Source: Coptis chinensis (lineage: Eukaryota; Streptophyta; Magnoliopsida; Ranunculales; Ranunculaceae). From it: a DNA stretch of 64,000 bases. Numbering within the stretch: position 1 is the stretch's first letter; every line of letters starts with the position of its first letter. A model generated the notes under the pieces. It had not been told where the DNA came from. It was given only the letters and a program-made list of their open reading frames with translations, and made no database searches. Location of the stretch: NCBI GenBank assembly GCA_015680905.1, contig CM027382.1, forward strand, positions 21,487,501-21,551,500. The letters are read 5' to 3'. Shown here piece after piece: positions 36,460-47,613 of the stretch. A program made the translations under genes and the position numbers.

Positions 36460-39400
36460 TTACACCCAATTTATTTAATTCGAAAACACTATTTGTCCCC
36501 GACTCTTCGATCTCCGAAGGTGACGACTCTCCACTTCCAAAACCCATAAACAGTTTAAAAAACGGATAATTAAAACCAATAAAAATTTTAACTTAAACAA
36601 AAGACCATCTTCATTACCAAAACAATTTACAAATGAAAATGCAAATAATATTATCTCAAATGAAAATCTATATCACCTCAAGGGAAAACAAAACTTATCC
36701 CGAGATGCAACGCTTAACTTAAAACCACAAGCAAAGAACCGATCTTCTTCAACACTAAACCCCGTCAAAACTTATCAACTATGTTCATTGAATGAACACC
36801 CCGATAAGCAAACATGCAATCGGGTCAAGATTATAAACAATCTTTGGTGTGAGTAGCTCTAAAATATAACATATAATTATACATATATATATTAATCCCT
36901 ACGGCAGCTTAGTTCCTCCATCGATTTTTTAACTTTCAACGACTAATATAACATCCTTAAGAATACTAATTAAAGGTGTAGTTCCTCCATCGAGGCGCTT
37001 TAACTTCACACTAACCACACAACAAACTATACTCATAATAAATAAGGCATGTAGTTCCTCCATCGAGCTTTTTAGGTTCAACTAAACAAATAACCAACCA
37101 AACATATTATATACATTCATCTATTTAAAGATACATCATTAACCAAGATATTACCATAATTATATTATTTCAGCTTTCTTTGCGGTCCCTAAAATCGCCA
37201 GATCTATGTCTTACCTAGTTTCGGCTACCACAATCGCGAACCCAACTTAACATGTACATCCACATGCCTCCCCTTACATAATGAGCCACTCCGGCGAACC
37301 ACCTCGAAGCGGGATGCCGCGACACCGTAAATCCTCACACGGAAGCCAAATCTATGTAAGCACCGCCACTATTCTAAGATAAAATATTGCGATCATCTTC
37401 TATTTCATAACGGAATAATCAAGCTTAATATTCGGTTACGCCAGAGGGTCGCCCCAAGGCCATTCACCTTAAACAAACGCCGTAGTGGACGCCCAAGGCC
37501 ATTCAAATTTTAAGCGAACGCCGTAAGCGGCCAATCACATGAGTTGTGGTAGTCGTTCTAGGATTTTCGTTATGTAATTTATTCAAATGTCATACATTAA
37601 TGACTCATAAACATTTCTACTATATCACGCAAGTGTGTCAATTACCTTATTGCACTAAGCCACAATCTCTAGAAATATCTCAATATATCTCATAACCATA
37701 ATTCATTCTTTCACGTACAATATATTATTGCACTACACACAATTGGGCAAATATTCACCGATACTATATTAGCATCTCACATATAAAATAATGGAGTGTA
37801 TATACATTTCTCCAAGATATTGCATTAATATAAATATCCCAAAGATATTATATCATGTCACAATGCTTCAACGATCGCATACATTTTATTATAACGTATT
37901 AGGAATATAATATCTCCTAACATCTCAATATCACACGGTCAAAAATACACAATATAAATGTCAAATCTTTATTAGATAATGACAACCAAATATATACAAG
38001 CTTCCACAAAGATTTTATTACTATATGTGTCCATATAATATACACATAAAACGAAGAACAAATAAATGTACCCATACCCACAATCAAAGCCCAATATGTA
38101 TATACTTTTTACACACTACTCACGCCAAATCTAAATTAGATAATGACCAACCAAGTTATACAATATCCGACAATACATTATTACTATATTTGTCCATATA
38201 AACAAACATATGAAAACCGGAAAAGTCAACATTCAAATAACCAACGGTCAATACCAAAGTCAACGGTCAATCGGTCAAAGGTCAACACCTCATGGTCAAG
38301 GTCAAACTCAACATGTCATGGTCAAAGTCAAATCATCATCACAAAGTCAAAGGTGAAAGTCAACCGCCCATGGTCAAAGGTCATAGTCAACCGCCAAAAG
38401 TCAACGGTCGATGGTCAAAGTCAAACGGCCCTAGTCAAAGTCAAACCGTTCTAGTCAAAGTCAAACCGCTTGCGTTTTCGTTGTTCGACAAGTTCATGGT
38501 CATAGCCATGGGTCATGGCTAAGGGCAAAGGTGCATGGTTTCATGACCACGGGGCCCCGTTCGACCTTCGCCAAGCCCAAACCTTAGAACCCGAAAAGTC
38601 TAAAAGTCCACTTATTTATTCTAATTCGACCTAATTGGATCTATTTTAAGTCCTATGGATCGCCTCGCATAATATTAGAAAACGCCCAAAACTTATAATC
38701 GAATCGCCCAAACAGCTAAGTGGTTCGGTCCAAAAATAAAACAAAGAGAACTGGCCCAACATAACTAATGTGGTCCGAAAATTAAACTGAAATTTCGGCC
38801 CAACTACCACTGAAATTTCGGCCAAGCCAATAAAACATTTCGGCCCAACAACTAAAAAATGAAATGGCCCAACCACTAAACAAACTAGGCCCAAACAAAA
38901 CCAAACAGGGTCGGCCCAACCAAAACCAAAGACTTTGGCCCAAGGCCCAACCGAACTTTACTGTTCATCATCTCTCCCAAATTCTCCTCCTCCAGCAGCT
39001 AAAACCGGCCACCACCAAACCGATCGTCCTCCCCTTTCAACACATCGGTTATGCCACAAATCGAAAACCCACCAACTTTAATACACCCAACAACTCGATT
39101 TGCTAACTCCACCTCCTACCTCCAAACTAGATCTAAAAACTTTACTGCCGCCATTAATGGCCGGCCTCAAGCTTCCAAATGCCCACTACCAACCGCCTCA
39201 CCACACAAACCTCAAACACACCCCCTCACAACCAACCATCAACCCATCACCACAAAACACAAACAACCCATTTAAACCCAAGAAAAACAGCCCAACACCG
39301 GCGCCATTAACGCCTCCAAGCTTCATCGCCCCTACTCTCCAAAGACCCAATCGAAATCCTCATCCCTCAATCAAACCTCATAACCCACCAAGCAAACAAC

Positions 39401-40038
39401 AACAATCGTATGGCAAATTCAAGTCGAGGTCGCTACTTCCATTAACAAGTTGCTTCCCATTGTGGGTTCAACATCCCACCCAATTTCAACCAATCAACCA
39501 ATATAACGACCCCTAATCACAGCTTTAATCAACACCCTTCCCATACACAACAAAACAGTTCAAACACAAGAAAAAAAATAATGTAAAATGAAAGATGGAT
39601 GTAACACGTAACATGGTTTTTGACGCATAATTGACCGCGGTAAAACACGGAAAACAAAAAAATAAACTACTCACAAAACAGTTTATTTGGGTAGAAAATT
39701 AAGTAAAAAATCTAAACCGATGAAAATCATAGTTTCAAGAGTGGTGAGAGCTAACTCTACTCACCTGTATTAGAACTCAACGTCGTCCAAACCGTCGTGC
39801 TCCAATGCTCCGGCAAACAAGCTTCAAGCTCTGCCTCCATTTTTAATTATTCTATTCTCCAGGAACCCTATTTTCTAGAAAAAATGTGTTTATATACTTG
39901 GGTCCGAAACCCAAGCCCAACCCGCTTTCGGCCCAAAACCAGCCCACGATCCCGAGTCCAATCCAATTTAATTTTGAAAATAAATAAATAAATAATTAAT
40001 AAATAGAAAAATACGTATTTAAAAATACGGGCGTTACA
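36460..40038 (-). repeat. 5' LTR of the giant-LTR element
   Basis: About 3.58 kb, a direct repeat of 31313-34906. Ends GGGCGTTACA before the CAACC duplication. Carries the same TTGAC array at 38222-38470. Plus-strand open frames in it of up to 138 codons are low-complexity Pro/Thr/Ser runs and not genes. Confidence 0.88.
38222..38470 (-). promoter_or_regulatory. Dense TTGAC (W-box core) array in the 5' LTR
   Basis: Counterpart of the array at 33104-33351, with about 20 GTCAA words. It lies roughly 1.6-1.8 kb into the 5' LTR in the element's orientation. Confidence 0.5.
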
Positions 40039-40043
40039 CAACC

Positions 40044-41390
40044 GGTCCAGGACGTCATCACCACTCTTGTCACTTGGGGCCGCACTCTCCAACCCCTTGC
40101 ACTTTTGGGCAACTGACTCAGTCTCACTAGCCTTCTTCTTGCCCCGGGCATCACCAGTACCCACATCAACAGCCAACTCCTTCAGATTCATCTTCTTCAA
40201 AGGAGCCCGACCTGAAGAAGTCCGACCTTCCCCAGCACTAAGTTGTTCCTCAGACTCAGTTCGGGACCTCTTCGCCCCCTCAGACTCAGCCACCTCATAA
40301 CGCCTCTTCATCTGAGGCCTCCGAAAAGGAGCAGGAGCATCACGGCTCTCCCCCAAAGACTTCCCGCACACCTACCCAGATCGGTCACCATCACCCCCCT
40401 CAGCACGTCTAAGAGCAGAACGGCTATCAGCAGCTCCTCCAGCCGTTCTCACTCCAGAAACAGGTGCCCTCCTTTGGCTCTCTCTCTCCATCTCAGCATC
40501 CGAGCTAGAATCAGAGATGTCAAAAATGAGCTTACGAGCCGTCTTCTTTTGCTCCACCTTCTTCCGATTGATCTTCTCCCCTCCACACTTCTTAAAGTAG
40601 TGAGCAACCTCCCCCAAGACAGCTCATTTCTCCTCCTAACTCAAACAAGCAATTTTTTCTATAACGTCAAGCTTGGGACGACCCCGAATGGCAACATCTG
40701 CACAAAAGGAAACAAAAATATCAGAACGTACAACATATCAAATACAATACCTACATACGACCTACAAAATAACTACATACCATCCCACTTTACAGAATGG
40801 GTATTCAGCTCCCACCCAGAAGGGGTGTAATTACCCACAACCAACAACGGCCTACGCCCCTATTCCTCCTTACTCACCCCCACAATCACAGCAAACTTCC
40901 CCTTTACGACCTGCAAACTAAAGTTCATTGCAGACGATCTCTTCACAGAGAAATGCTCCAACCCATCTGATAAGCAGATGTTATAATCCCTCTCATTCAA
41001 CAAATCCAACATATGGAAAACCCTCCAACTATTCCCTGCGAACTGACAAAGGGCTTTTCCACAAAAATTCAAAACCTCAACAGTAAGACGAAAAAATGGC
41101 AACCTCATCCCAGCCTTCAACTGCCCATAACAAACCACCACTCCCCCATCCTAAGGAACATAATCACTATTATACAATCTCCTTTCTTCACTCAGGTCGT
41201 ACATCTCCAGGTCGAACTCTACCCAACCAAACTCCTCCCTCAAAGTAGCATAACAACCTACCGGCCTAGACTCCACCTCCTCAGCCATCGTCTCTAATGG
41301 AGAAGACGATGACACCTAAACTACACTACGAACCCTAACTTCAACATCTTCTTCACTTACAGTTCTCTCTCTCTCCATTGATCAATTTCC
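40044..41390 (-). pseudogene. Antisense ORF of element 2, N-terminal part (gypsy-type transposon domain-like)
   Basis: Minus-strand text near 41.14-40.86 kb reads YGQLKAGMRLPFFRLTVEVLN, then CQFAGNSWRVFHMLDLLNERD. G-x-R-x-P-x(5)-V-L-N followed by Q-F-x-x-N-x-W resembles the plant putative gypsy-type transposon domain (PF04195-like). Downstream (40.62-40.07 kb) are Lys/Arg/Ser-rich, probably disordered stretches. The ORF continues past the nested element to 30493. A similar ORF sits in element 1 (6480-8870). Function unknown. Confidence 0.65.
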
Positions 41391-41806
41391 ACTTCCCCAC
41401 TCAAACTATCACTGGTCATATACATTACAAAAACAAAAGAAGCAGAAAGATCAAATTTTTAAGTTTGAAAGCACGCACCTGATAACAAAGAATGGAAAGG
41501 TTTTTCTTCATTTTTCTTTTCTTTCTTTCGCTCTGCTTTTCCTTGGTTGATAGAATGAAGAGGTGAAAAACCTTTCGCACACCAAAACCCCTAAGCTGCC
41601 TAAACCTCGAGAAGAGAGAAACGTTTCGTATTCCCAAAAACACAATCATAACTCGCCCACAAACCGCCGCGATTTTAGGCCCATGGGTCAGATCGAATTG
41701 TTCCCGCACATTTTTCCAACATATAAAAAAACCCATCAAACTGACACGTGTTAAAAAGCTTTGTTTTAACTTTTATTTTCACACCCCAGCTGTCCAAATA
41801 ATAAGT

Positions 41807-42253
41807 AAAACAAAGGGGGCTGTTTAAGTACCCTCCATTCTACATTTCATATCACTACAGCACACGTGTCCACACACCAGGTCGTTTCTCACCAGCTCGT
41901 ACCAAACCATTAGAACGTACCAACGACCCAAACCCAGATCGTCCCAAAAAGCAGTTACAACCATATATGGAAGCAAATCATCTAGCGCAATCCTGGAGCT
42001 CAGTCAATGCACCAATCAAGGAGACATTTACTTTTTAACATCAAGAGTAATGTCAAATTATCAAGATAGCACAAAATATAGATCTACATTTGATAACGGC
42101 TTGGAGAAAATAAGGAAGGTCAGCTCAAACATCTATAAGTAGGTAGAGATGAACTACATAAGGCTTGATTCAACTCTTGTCCCAAGAAGAGTGCAGTCAT
42201 TCCCTATCAAATAGAACATCAGGTCGTTCACCCCAAAACACCAAACCTCTACA
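41807..42253 (+). repeat. Polypurine tract and 3' LTR of element 2
   Basis: AAACAAAGGGGGC (to 41820) precedes the LTR, which starts TGTTTAAGTACCC at 41821 and ends CTCTACA at 42253, before the AAGTT duplication. 433 bp against 461 bp for the 5' LTR. Confidence 0.9.
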
Positions 42254-42258
42254 AAGTT

Positions 42259-43330
42259 CAATAATTGGTAGCCAAAAAATTCACCAAGTGAATCTGATAG
42301 AAGTGTATAAACTTATATATGATAGACTAGTATCTCACAAAAACCCAAAATATTAAGTTTAGAAATTCTCAACCAAATGACGGAGCACACTTGGGTTTCT
42401 CCATTCAAAGTATGGGATGGACAGTGTGAGCAAGCAAGATCCTAGATCTACCTTGTTCAAAGATATTGGCTGGTTTCTTTTGTCACAGAATATACACAAA
42501 TTAGACAATGACCAATTGTTTTTTTTTTATCTATAACAAGTACTTTGAATAGTTCAAGGATCATATGTTTAGATAAATGAATGTGAGATTCCTAGTTCAC
42601 TATACATATTCATACATAAAGTTTATAAAAATTATTTCTTATATATAAAGCCTGAAAAACCCACCAACACAAACACTTCAAATTTATTTCTTATCCAATA
42701 TTCTTCTTCAAGTCTAGGCATCAATTTTTTGTCTTTTAGCTGAAGAAAGGAATACAATAGTTCCTCTTGCAAACAAAAAAAAATTAAAAACATCATATTG
42801 AATTGAAGGAAAAAAAAACATACCTCAAATTCCAAAAATACCTCATTTAAGCTAAGGCTAACTGCTCCTGTAACTCCCAAATTGAAAAGCCCAAAACGAA
42901 AAACAATTAGAATTTGTGCTCAAACAAATTAGAAAAAGAGAGAAATCAGACCGAAAGCATACCCATCTTACCTGGTTCGTCTTCCTCCTTCAAGCTCTCC
43001 TCCTCGCCCTGGTTCATCTGACACTAGATTGTTGTGTTTAACGATATGAGATACCGTCATTTCATAGATCGAAGATGTTAGGTTTTATAGCGTGAGACGG
43101 GTGGGAATGATAATTGTTAAGTGTTTAACCAAATAATCCCAACTTTTACAAAATTTTTATTTCCTTTTTTATACGGTTGGGTTTGGAGATGGTGGAAAAC
43201 TGTAGTGTTGTATTGCTTTAGTGAGTACGTGATTTCTCAATTTGGAATGAGCGAAAATGGGGCGGGGGGGAGGGGGTAGATAACATTTATTTATTAGCAC
43301 TTATAAAAAAACAACGCTATAAACCAATAC
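42259..43330. other. Gene-less remainder of the older CACTA-like sequence
   Basis: Continuous with 21939-23767 after removal of element 2. No gene is recognised. A G-run (GGCGGGGGGGAGGGGG, 43262-43277) is followed by GATAACATTTATT and AACGCTATAAAC, words like those at the left CACTA end in inverted orientation. This may be the damaged right end. Confidence 0.4.
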
Positions 43331-43958
43331 AACAACCGCTTGGGCCTAAATGTTAGAGCCGACATGCCACTTGATAAACCGCTTAAGCCTAACCTTGAAG
43401 AATCCCACGCGCAACTTGATTAACCGCTGGGGATAGTTGAGAAGGTGTATCACAACTTCATTAACCATGGATATGCTTAACCGATTTGGTATATTTGATG
43501 AAACTCCAACTTTAACTGTAAATCTGGGCACTTTAAGTGCCTATTAATCGCCGCATAAGTGTTATATACCACTCAACCGATCCGATCAAAAAAATTAGAG
43601 GTATGAGCGAGTGCCACAAATCAGCCTATTTGTCCCGCTTAATCGGGCGATTTCTGAGAAATCAGTCTAACAAAAGCGTCGCTTAATCGTTTTTCCAGTT
43701 TTTTGTGTGTGACTGTGTGTTAGACTTTAAGTCCACCAAAAAGCCCAAAACAAAAAAAACCCACGAATCAATATTGAAAACGTTTCATTCACCGAGGAAA
43801 ACTGGAAAACACAATCAAAACCATAAAAAAGAAGTGAAAAACTACAAAAAAAAAAACCTTCCACCACTACACCACTCCATTGCTCAGGCGAGTTTTTGTA
43901 CTTCTTCTTTTCTTTCTTCTTATTATTCTTTTTCTTTCATATTTGCTTAGAAAGTTTT
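43331..43958. other. Intergenic stretch with degenerate repeats and a CT-rich tract
   Basis: 43340-43560 holds loosely repeated words (ACTTGATAAACCGCTT, ACTTGATTAACCGCT, CTTAACCGATT, ATTAATCGCCGC). 43890-43940 is strongly T/C-rich (TTCTTCTTTTCTTTC), like a 5' leader. No supported gene. An 81-codon open frame at 43705-43950 is Lys-rich and low complexity and is not accepted as a protein. Confidence 0.4.
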
Positions 43959-43963
43959 TGTAT

Positions 43964-44483
43964 TGTGTGAACCCAGTTAGTACCCTTTAACTGCACACCT
44001 CCACTCTCCTCTGTCTCTTCTCAAAGATGAGACTCCCTCTCTTTTGAACCTTTCAACTTAACCCATTTAGGGCTGCCTACGTACCCCCTTCAGGGAGGAT
44101 CAAGCTGTGCCGTAGTTCTCTCCCTCTCCACTCTTGAATTCTCCCCCTCTTTAGATGTCCTCTCCTCTGGTTGTCTCCTCACCCCCTCTCTCTAACCGCT
44201 AACCGCTCCTTTATCCCACGATCTTCTTTCTAGTTCCACGACCACTAATTGTCCAACTATCTCTTGATATATCGCGGCTTTGTTATCGTACTCTCGTATG
44301 CCCCTTCACTATTCGCGCTCCTCCTTTGGGTCATTGAAACCACACCGGGTCCCTATGCCCCTCCGTGATTCGTGCCCCTTACATGATTCGCGGACTGGAT
44401 CACGTGCTCCCTCTTTCTTCTACCTTACGCTGTCTCGGTCCCGAAGACATGTCATCTTGATGGTCACGAATTAGGCCGATACA
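43964..44483 (-). repeat. 3' LTR of element 4
   Basis: 520 bp, TGTGTGAACCC...GGCCGATACA. A nearly exact copy lies at 48472-48988. Confidence 0.93.
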
Positions 44484-44937
44484 GATGCCCCCTCTCGGGT
44501 CCGTCGACGAAGACGGTGGACCCGAGAAGACCTTGACGTCCCCTGTATACGTACTTGAATTCCAAACCTTCGCAGTATCATGACGTGATCTCATAATTTT
44601 GTGTAATCCTCTAGCACTAGCTCTGTGCCATATCGAATTATCTAATAGTTTGAATATGTCTCCATTTATATCATTCTGGCTCATATTGATATTTTCTCAG
44701 CTCATCTCTTGAAGTTTTCGCCCCTACTAGTTTAAGGGTGTGTCCAACCAACGCATGTTTTGGACAAGAGGGTCCACGGATGGCTCCTCCCACTTGCTCC
44801 ACTCATATAGCAAGGAATATACTCAGATAGCTTGCCCCCGGTTTGTTTTTCCACGGTCTTGAACTAGGCGGTGTCATCAACAGTGACTCGGTTTGCTCTC
44901 GCGTTACCGTTACTTGCCCCTGCTCTCCTTTATTGAA

Positions 44938-45115
44938 CTCACTAGCATGTCCGCGATGTGTCTCAACCTCAACCATCAATTCTCCTTCACATAACTCACT
45001 ACTATCTCCGTGATGTGTCTCATCCTAGCCATCAACTCTCCTTCACATAGCTCACTACTATGTCCGTGATATGTCTTATCCCCGCCATCAACTCTCTTTC
45101 AAAGAACTCACTGCA
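44938..45115. repeat. About 60-bp tandem repeat, three units, in element 4
   Basis: Three units with CTCACTA(G/C)..GTCCG(C/T)GATGTGTCT and CCATCAACTCTCCTTCACATA. They lie directly beside the longer array at 45115-45700. Confidence 0.75.
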
Positions 45116-45700
45116 TAAGTTGATTCAGACATACCGTCTGCGAAGGGCTCATCCCCCCCGCTGTCTTTGATCAGCTGTGAAGCTTGTTAGGGTTGCCCCC
45201 AAGTTTGATTCGGACATCTAGTCCTCAAGGGCGGCTCATCCCCCGCTTTCTTTGATCAATTTTGTGAAGCTTGTTGGGTTGCCCCCAAGTTTGATTCGGA
45301 TATCTAGTCCGCTGGGCGGCTCATCCCCTTTCTTTGATCAACCGCGGAAGCTTGTTAAGGTTGCCCCAAGTTTGATTTGGACATCTAGTCCGCTGGGCGG
45401 CTCATCCCCCTCCGGGCTTATAGGCAGCTCATTTTGCCCCAAACTTGATTCGGACATCTGCAAGGGTCCACGGCGGCTCATCCCCCCGCTCTCGGGCTTA
45501 GAGGCAACTCAATTTGCCCCTAAGTTTGATTCGGACATCTCTGGGTCCACGAAAGGCTCATCCCCCCGGCTCTCTCGGGCCAGAGGCAACTCAATTTGCC
45601 CCTAAGTTTGATTCGGACATCTAGTCCACGAAGGGCTCATCCCCATTTGCCTTTGGTCACGGTGAAGCCTGATGGGGGCAGCTCAGTTTGCCCCCACGTT
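45115..45700. repeat. About 76-88-bp tandem repeat, seven units, in element 4
   Basis: Seven units marked by TTTGATTCGGACATCT, then GGCTCATCCCC, then TTTGCCCC or GTTGCCCC. The unit length changes across the array: the left units contain TTTGATCA and GAAGCTTGTT, the right units a GGGCTTAGAGGCAACTCA segment instead. Differences cluster in the short C/G-rich part after GACATCT. Confidence 0.88.
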
Positions 45701-46659
45701 ATTTTCGTTCATAGCCCAATACTTATTAAACAATTTGAAGAAGTATGCTCTCTATTTCATTGATACAACATTTAACACAAACTATCATTCCTTAGCTCAC
45801 TTAGCAATATCTAAAAACAAGCTTCCTCTCTTTTAATTGAAAAACTAAACAAAAACTCCGAGGTTCCCCGTATAGCTAGTACGGGGCTCGACTCTGGTCT
45901 TACTCAATGTTATAACATGCAATATACATTTAATGCAGATAGTAAACTCTTTGATGATAATATAGTGTATGCAAATAAGGTAGTAAATGAGGTGAGATGG
46001 ATCCATCTCCTAATACCAAATTTTAAACTCGCTTTCCGGTTCCCGCGATCGCAATTCTTTCTCTTTCTCTGCAACCTGAAACTTTCATATTTGAGTTTTG
46101 CACATAGAACACGTGAGTTTTAATGAAAACATTCAGCAGAAGTGTATGTATACAAGAAATAACAACGATCATATGCTCGATACTATGTATAATCCATCTT
46201 ATCCTGAGGTGTACGACCATGTTACCCATCCGGGTCCGCGAACACCTAGAAAACTTAGCGCTACCAGGTCTACGGAATATCACGAAGTTCGGGGATAACC
46301 CAACTCTATGCCCACATATATCTCTACCAAAGATAGGGACAAGACTTGTCTGCCCCCAGTGCAACACTGGTCTACGACTGAGTCACCACTCGTCCGTCTA
46401 TTATGTTCATAACAGCAAAATAAGAAGTTACCTGCCGCGGTATGTCTATGCCTCTCTTCTGTAATTATATTACCATTTATCTTACCATTCGTATTCGGAT
46501 GCTCCAATCTGTCGATTTCGGATTTTAAACTCGGATCTCCTTGTTCCTCTCGCCTCGAAACAATGCATAACTCAAAGAATCACTTCTTTGTCAGTAGTAA
46601 AGCTTATTTCTAAAAGTAGGGTAGACACCATCAACACTATCGCGGCAATCGAGTTGACG

Positions 46660-47180
46660 TCTATTTGTTCCATATAATATCAGCTGTAGAAAGGACAGAG
46701 ATTGACGGGGCCAAAATACCATCACTGATAAGCATACTAGTACCCAAGAGCACCGCTAGGAGTGGTAAAATGCGAGAACTGCGATGATTCCTGAAGTGCT
46801 ATTTTACTAATAAGCTTGTTCTTGCTTCCTTCACAGAATTTTCAGAATTGTAAGCAGATAAGTTATCTTCTGCGGCACCGGAAGAGTTCAGAAGGCCCAT
46901 CATCAACAACAGGCAGCAAAATCCCAAGATAGAACAGAATAAGCCTGAACAGAATACTAAGCGACCTGCTTCGCCCTCCAATACTCGACTTCCAAGGAAT
47001 TCCACTCAAAGTGGACAAAGATTTGTATACGCTAATGATGAAACTCTTGAAGGTTTACAAGAAGATAAAAGTTACACCGGATCTTCTTTTAAAAAGACAA
47101 GTTCTCTTCCAAACAACAAAAGGAAATTAGAGACACACATCTCCTCCGCAAGTTCCACAACAACTACGGCCTCGCGATAG
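46660..47180 (+). pseudogene. Gene-like open stretches within element 4, antisense to the element
   Basis: Plus-strand sequence between 46851 and 47179 is open for about 110 codons and has a normal-looking hydrophilic composition (e.g. FVYANDETLEGLQEDKSYTG, SLPNNKRKLETHISSASST) before a stop. It is preceded at 46826-46838 by a CTTCCTTCACAG 3'-splice-like site. Upstream, around 46.68-46.78 kb, a second open stretch reads VERTEIDGAKIPSLISILVP. I do not recognise either protein. They could be exons captured from a host gene, or chance. This is not an intact gene. Confidence 0.3.
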
Positions 47181-47613
47181 GCATAATAGATGACTGCGAG
47201 AATGTTGAAGCTCAAAGACATCTCCCGGTCAGGCTTTTACGATAAGAACAACTAGAAGTTTACCACCCACATTACAACACAATATTCATCACAACAAAAT
47301 AGGACTTCATACAACTAAATGAGTCATGATTGATACTAAAAGTAGCATCGCATGTGCGCCTACAAACCGCTACAATCGATTAACTGACCGAGATATTAAC
47401 ATACCAGAAGGTAATCCAATTACCGACTTGGATAACATACCAGCAACTCCAGTGCAAAGGCGCAGTGCATAAAAAGATGAGAGATGGTCTGTCAGCAGTA
47501 ACAGTCACCGTGTAGAAGGACTTCACCGTGAAAACGCCTCTTTTAGAACACTTATAGCTCTGAAAATCATTTTCTTTGTTAAGAGACACGCTTTCACAGC
47601 AATATCAACCGGT

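Larger units (their letters stand above)
31313..40038 (-). mobile_element. Giant-LTR, non-coding retroelement (LARD-like, Tekay-related), TSD CAACC, nested in element 2
   Basis: An 8.7-kb insertion flanked by perfect CAACC duplications (31308-31312 and 40039-40043). Two direct repeats of about 3.6 kb (31313-34906 and 36460-40038) enclose only about 1.55 kb. On the minus strand it begins TGTAACGCCCG and ends GGGGTGTGACA. Next to the right LTR, TGGTATCGGAGC closely matches an initiator-Met tRNA primer site (TGGTATCAGAGC), which fixes minus orientation. Near the left LTR, GAATCTCGGGACGAGATTC resembles the end of Tekay/Del chromovirus pol genes. No coding domain was found, so it is a non-autonomous derivative. 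The two LTRs share long identical AT-rich tracts. The Tekay link is an inference. Confidence 0.9.
23768..42253 (+). mobile_element. Tat-lineage Ty3/gypsy retrotransposon (element 2), TSD AAGTT, with nested insertion
   Basis: Both LTRs (23768-24228 and 41821-42253) are flanked by a perfect AAGTT duplication (23763-23767 and 42254-42258). In order: 5' LTR, primer-binding site TGGCACCGTCTGCCGG, gag, protease, RT, RNase H, integrase, a 100-bp tandem repeat, an antisense ORF, polypurine tract ACAAAGGGGGC, 3' LTR. Without the nested 8.7-kb element it is about 9.75 kb. It is broken by roughly ten lesions across gag-pol, and its LTRs are visibly diverged, so it is an old copy. Lineage is inferred from the gag and pol text and the antisense ORF. 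Confidence 0.93.
9692..43330. mobile_element. Possible CACTA relic split into three pieces by later insertions
   Basis: If the target duplications of the Athila-like element (TACTT) and of Tat element 2 (AAGTT) are collapsed, 9692-12114, 21939-23767 and 42259-43330 become one continuous stretch of about 5.3 kb, including a 1-kb hAT. Its left end is CACTA-like. Its right end (43290-43330) holds GATAACATTTATT and AACGCTATAAAC, which resemble the left subterminal words in inverted orientation, but the terminal CTGCAGTAGTG is missing. This is an inference from the ends only. Confidence 0.3.

Noticed and set aside
33414-39516. Several plus-strand open frames in the giant LTRs (Pro/Thr/Asn-rich)
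   Set aside because: Repeated in both LTRs with frame and length differences, low complexity, no start context or domains.
40243-40830. 195-codon plus-strand open frame
   Set aside because: Shadow of the antisense ORF of element 2; low-complexity Ser/Leu/Arg composition.
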